A stretch of DNA of 64,000 bases, taken from positions 23,250,001 to 23,314,000 of the forward strand of contig NC_079884.1 in NCBI RefSeq assembly GCF_029227915.1, read 5' to 3'. The notes under the pieces were generated by a model, which saw only the letters and a list, made by a program, of their open reading frames with translations, ran no database searches and was not told where the DNA came from. Below are positions 59,403 through 64,000 of this stretch, piece by piece (the stretch's first letter is position 1; every line of letters begins with the position of its first letter). A program made the position numbers and the translations under genes. This DNA is from Hydractinia symbiolongicarpus. Lineage: Eukaryota; Cnidaria; Hydrozoa; Anthoathecata; Hydractiniidae.

Positions 59403-59735
59403 TCGTAAGCCCGTGAAAAATCCACGGGAATTTTTCCCGTTGTAGCAAAGTCGATAAAAATATATCCAATTTGTTATTTGTAGCTTGAAGATTTCATGCA
59501 TGGTTAGCATGTCTCATTTTTGGCCGACACACGGACAGCGGGTACTATTATAGAGATTAGTCGTTAGCCCGCGAAAAAACCCACAGTTTCGCGGTTTCTT
59601 CGATGTTTGCCTTTCGTATATCTCACGTATTGCTTAATCGTGCACCCTTAGCATAAAGTAGATGAGATGTGCATATTTTACATGGATTGCCTGACAAATA
59701 TCGAAGGATAGACCTCGCCTATTATTTGCAGTATG
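59403..59735 (-). mobile_element. Further Helitron-like units, partial
   Basis: One unit runs from the hairpin CCCGTGAAAAATCCACGGG (about 59410) to 59556. A second begins at 59557 (CTAA joined to TC on the minus strand) and loses similarity before the SINE-like copy at 59738. Confidence 0.6.
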
Positions 59736-59737
59736 GG

Positions 59738-60003
59738 TCATGCCTTAGATGGGGAGTCCTGGAGTATTTAATGCTCATATTTTAGCTACGCAGACCTTGT
59801 TAGGGTCAGCGCTCTGCCAGACAACTCCCTGCAACATCCAAAAGCCCACACATTGTGCCATTTCCCCAATTTCCCTCACATGGCTTGACTTAGCCCGGAG
59901 CTATGACAACATCCACTCGCGCATATTAAATCGCCGACAAGGGGAATCAAACCTCGGTTTCCTGCACAGAGTACAAGAGTTATAGCCACTATGCTACTGC
60001 GCC
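59738..60003 (-). mobile_element. tRNA-derived SINE-like copy B
   Basis: On the minus strand it opens GTGGCGCAGTAGCATAGTGG (A box TAGCATAGTGG), followed by a B box GGTTTGATTCC. A body then includes TCAAGCCATGTGAGGGAAATTGGG, the block shared with copy A. The 3' end is not sharply defined. The plus-strand frame 59749-59985 is a shadow of it. Confidence 0.65.
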
Positions 60004-61886
60004 ACAAAAGTATTGATTCGGCGACTATTTTTAACTGAATACAGGTATTGATAACATACAGATTCATTCTTGCGCCAAAAAAATCATTATATCCGAAAGA
60101 TAACTAAAAAGGAGGTAAGAAAATTTTGTTGATGAATGTTATCTTGAATGTTACCATTGACATTTATCACTCACGTTCTTACCTTGTACATACTTGTTTT
60201 TCTCCCGTCATTACACAAATTTGTTTTGATCTTTATGCCTTCTACAAAACTTAAAATCCAGTTGTACCTTAATAAAATAGATTGAAGTTCTATTTTTTAA
60301 AAAACAACAACTTTATATTACTTCACAATAGTTTCGTATCAGTTTGATACGAAATCGTAATTTAGATCACAATTACATAATTAATGGATGTAATATAGTC
60401 GAACACGCAAAGCTATAGATTTTTCCAATTTTTGTATTTTTTAATATAGATATTGAAGAACATCTGTTCAGCCTATATATATATTTTTTGCTATTTTGGT
60501 TATTTTAGAAGTCAGAACAAAAAACGCTGTATTTTTCATCTTTTGAAATAAGAAAAAAGGAGAGAAAGAACAAAGAAGAAAAAGTCAAATTATTTTTTGA
60601 AGGTAGTAAAACAATAACGAATCTAGGCTAGTGCAGCGTAAGGATTTTTAAAAATTTTTAGATTTAATAATAGCCGTCTGTCTATTTTGTGCGTCAAAAT
60701 GGTACACCGGGTCTTCTACTAGTCTTTCAAAAAACGAGGGCTCAAATTTGCGGCATTTTAAGCACACACACCCCATAGAAATTATGGCCAATTCCCTTGA
60801 TTAGCACAACAATAAGTTTTGGCCTTGGTAAAACATTTACAAGACAATGTGTGTATCGGTAGCCATTTTGATGGTTTCTTTTTTCTGTCTTATTTTCTTA
60901 TGCTTTTACATGTAAGGACGGAAACTTTATCTTGATTCTTAGACATGCATGTATATATACCTTTAAATAACAAGATTTTAGCTAAAAAAAGTTGGATAGT
61001 CAGCTACATGGAACACAGCCTAGCTGATGCTTTTCTGTTAAGGTTTTTTATTTGGTTTGAAATCAATCTATTTATCCTAGCCAATATTATTGTTTCTTTT
61101 TGTGTCATAGTGCAAAGGTCATTTCCATACTAAATTGACGCTATTTCAGCTTATCAAAAGTTATTTGTCAATATTTACAGCGAACTTAGGTCATTTGATT
61201 AGATCCAGACTCTTAAGGTGTGCTAGCTGTTGCTGACTGTTGCTGACGACAACATGATCATATTCTCAAATTTCTGGGTCTAACATGGATTATTCCGTAT
61301 AACAGATGTTTTAGAAGGTGCAAGTACCGCACTTTAAACGACACTTACCTAACCCACACATCTAAAAAATTGCACTTGCGCAGCCTATCGCCTGCAGCGA
61401 ATTGTTGCTGTTTGTCAACTTTGTAAAATGGACATTTATTTTGTTTAAAGTTCAACAAGTGTCCCGATTAATGTTTAATACTATTACACTATTATCCAGG
61501 TTATTTTTGTTCGCAATTAACTGTGTAACATGTTATATTTTGTGAATTTCCCAAAAAGTCAGAGATAAATTTGCAGGATGGTCTTTTTGGCTAGACAGGG
61601 TAATGACAGGCTGTTCCCAATGTCCCCATGTTATTTAAAAAAAAAACATTACGTTTAATAAGGTGCACCGGTACATGCATCAAAGTTTTCCTGTACTAGG
61701 TGCTCGCTTTAGTATAAATTAGAAAAAATTTGTAAAAGCACCTATAGGTAGCTAAGCAAACAAAAAAAATCATTTTGCCCCAATTTTTATTTTCTTGCAC
61801 TCTATCTAGGTTTAGTTCCTGATTAAAAATATGTAAAACATGAAATGGCAATATAGTACTTACAATCCCTCACAAAAATTCTAAGA
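60004..61886. other. Intergenic
   Basis: A small plus-strand Helitron-like fragment at about 60661-60722 (AATAATAGCCGTCTGTC to CTAG before T). CCTAGCCAATATTATTGTTTC near 61076 is shared with 15263. A single MITE-like end, CTTACAATCCCTCACAAAAAT, lies near 61860. No gene is visible. Confidence 0.35.
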
Positions 61887-62075
61887 CAACCACCACCATC
61901 ACCACCATCACCACCACCACCACCATCAACCACCACCACCACCATCACCTTTACCACAACCACTATCATTATCATCACCACCACCAATATTTACCACCAC
62001 CACCGCTATCATAAACATACATCACTATCACCACCATTACCATCATCATCATCATCATCTTCATCATTATCATCA
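61887..62075. repeat. (CAC/CAT)n microsatellite
   Basis: Imperfect trinucleotide run of ACC and ATC units lying directly inside a MITE-like end. Confidence 0.9.
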
Positions 62076-62475
62076 TTTTTTTGCAGTATGTAGTTCACAC
62101 TTTGCAATTTAGTAGGGGTGCCATTTGTTAGGGGAGTAAGCATAACACAGAAATGTACTGATTGTGGGATCATATTTTATTGAAATCGCAAACTTCCAAA
62201 AAAGGAGTGTGACCTCCGCCCGCTAAAATTGGACAGGGGGAAATAATTGGAGTAGTAGAGCTGTCGAAGTTACAGTTATGCATAAAAAAATGGACAGTTA
62301 ATTCGTGATAAATTCTATTTACTCTCACAAATATATATTGCTACATATATTGATCGTACGGCCATAATGTATCACATTTACTTTTCAACTGTTTCGATTT
62401 TAGACGAAACATTTTAGATGCAATATTTTTATCTTTGCTATCTACAATATCAGGAAGCTGCTATTTGACATTTGT
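62076..62475. other. 3' flank of the MFS transporter gene
   Basis: Nothing else is visible. Confidence 0.3.
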
Positions 62476-63972
62476 TTATATCTTCGTTGTACTACAGCTT
62501 GGTTCAGCATTCAAACAATTTTGGATCGTCTTTTTTTTTTCCAATGCTGGCGAAATAATTGATCCAAAGGCGCCAATTATTATATAAAAAAGTGACAAAA
62601 CATAAAAAGAAAAATATTGATTAAATGGAAAACCAATTGGATTGGTATTTGTTGAGATGTCTTTGATGTTTGTAAGAGACCAAGTGTAAATGCTGCCTAT
62701 AAAAGCTGGACCAATGGATCTGAAAATAGAAAAACAAAAACAGTGCGTAACAGTTCAATAAATAAATATACAGTAGACGTCCGTTAATTGTTAATTCGAA
62801 CGCGCAGGGGACTAAATCATTTGTTCGAATTAGCGAATGTTCGTATTATCGGATGTTCAGAAAAAACAAGAATTTTAATAAACGTTTTATGCTAATATAA
62901 CTTTATTACAACTTTACTACAACTTTTTATAAAAATCTTTTAACGTTGTTTGCTTGGTGATGGGCAAGGCCTCCAAATTCCTTGTGAACTTCATTTTATT
63001 AAAAATGCCAATTTAATTGATAAATTGAAAGACATTTTGCCATCAATATGCAATAAAAATGAATAAAAATAAAAACGTTTTATTTTTCTATAAGATTTTA
63101 TTTATCGATACACAAAAGTTCGAATTAAGGAGCATAATGCAGCCTTGGGACTAAAATAATGTTCGAATTAGCGGAGTTCGATTAAGCAGGTCAAAATATA
63201 AGAACCTCAAGGGACTTGGCAATTTGTTTGAATAACGGAAAGTTCGAATTAAGCGGCATTCGAATTAACGGACATCTACTGTATATGCTAATAGATAAGC
63301 AGGTGAATAGAAAATTGGTATAAGATTAACAGGCGAATGGATAAACAGGTGAATGGATAAACAGGTATCTAATAAATAGGCAAATGGATAAAATGGTGAA
63401 CGTTGAAGTGGTGAATGGATAAAGTAGTGAATGGATAAGGAGGTGAATGGATTAACTGGTGAGTGGATTAACAAAAAAAAAATCTTTCAATCCCTGACAT
63501 AAATTTCACTGTTCGTAACAACAAGCAATTGAGAAAGCCGTTTTTACATACGAATTTTTGCTGACGTTAAAACGCCTAGTTTACTCGATTTTTCGCGACA
63601 TTTCAGGTCGTTGACGGGTTGTTCCAAATTGCGGACACTGTTGACAGCACAGCTAGTGAATTTTCGATCTACACCCCTTCCGAATTATGGACAGTCAAAC
63701 GACATTAGATATTATGTTCACAATTAGAAAAATTCATATACCTTCCAATGGACGAAAATGACATGCCTAAACCGTTTGCAGAACCGAGCATTTCAGATGT
63801 AACGGTATTATTGATGAGAACATTGATTGCAACAAAGCCACACACCACCGAAACTTTTTGTAAAACAATAATAAACACCACAACCATCCATAAACCGGTA
63901 CTAAAAAGAAGAATCAAAGAGAATAGAATCCAAAGAAACCTGTGTATGAAAAGTCTTTTCTCAGACATTTTC
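62476..63972 (-). CDS. Major facilitator superfamily transporter, ZIF-like, 3' two exons (partial)
   Basis: Minus-strand exons are 63972-63742 and 62719-62476. The upstream acceptor (TTTTTTCACAG) and the junction GGA-AG/A (phase 2) fit exactly. The N-terminal exons lie beyond the window. The first exon holds two hydrophobic helices (FLWILFSLILLF and the WMVVVFIIVLQK to VAINVLINN run), then LGSANGLGMSFSSIGR. The second gives SIGPAFIGSIYTWSLTN, FPFN and a last helix (FYVLSLFYIIIGAFGSII), then a polar tail to TAA. The pattern INN-V..LG..NGL..S....R..GPA..G...WS...FPFN is that of zinc-induced-facilitator-like and related MFS proteins (about TM 9-12). It would export a small solute or drug across a membrane; the substrate is unknown. 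Confidence 0.85.
62771..63281. mobile_element. pogo/Tigger-like MITE (511 bp) in the transporter intron
   Basis: The left end CAGTAGACGTCCGTTAATT and the reverse complement of the right end CAGTAGATGTCCGTTAATTC are inverted repeats. TA lies at both sides (62769-62770 and 63282-63283). TTCGAATTA motifs recur inside both arms. No transposase. Confidence 0.8.
63296..63472. repeat. Minisatellite, about 16-bp unit
   Basis: Variants of GTGAATGGATAAACAG are repeated about ten times with single-base changes, directly after the pogo-like element and still inside the intron. Confidence 0.85.
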
Positions 63973-64000
63973 CTGTGAAAAAACACTTTTTGTTCTTCGC

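Overview
The window looks like AT-rich animal nuclear DNA, most likely from a cnidarian and possibly a hydrozoan. That assignment is inferred from gene content and repeats; no marker gene fixes the species. Supporting signs are GT-AG introns, small phase-matched exons, two intronless class A GPCR genes, a myosin essential light chain, a ChaC-type glutathione cyclotransferase, and dense small DNA transposons.

Layout. 1-1971: the 3' part of a Gly/Ala-repeat protein with an acidic/basic tail (+). 4738-9119: a small secreted acidic protein rebuilt from three exons, the first coding exon being only 14 nt (-). 10590-15024: a three-exon ChaC-family gamma-glutamylcyclotransferase (+). 17575-18585: a type II membrane glycosyltransferase-like protein (-). 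21800-22669: an intronless ankyrin-RING protein (+). 23652-24877: a TTAA-flanked transposon-like element carrying a broken gene with a P2X7 C-terminal-like cysteine-rich domain. 29583-30590 and 46614-47753: two GPCRs (-). 33786-39736: a three-exon myosin essential light chain-like gene (+). 62476-63972: the last two exons seen of an MFS transporter (-), which runs off the right edge.

Between the genes lie many mobile-element remnants. The most striking is a non-autonomous Helitron-like family (5' TC, a GC-rich hairpin near a 3' CTAG/CTAA end, insertion between A and T). It occurs as solo copies and as head-to-tail tandem arrays at 40158-42854 and 58828-59240. There are also two pogo/Tigger-like elements of about 511 bp with TA duplications, several inverted-repeat MITE families, tRNA-derived SINE-like copies sharing a core, long hairpins and microsatellites.

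The genes do not form a pathway; this is an ordinary metazoan stretch of unrelated genes. The observations most worth following are the P2X7-domain element and the tandem Helitron-like arrays. The long interval 47754-58827 shows no gene I can support firmly, only a few possible terminal exons.
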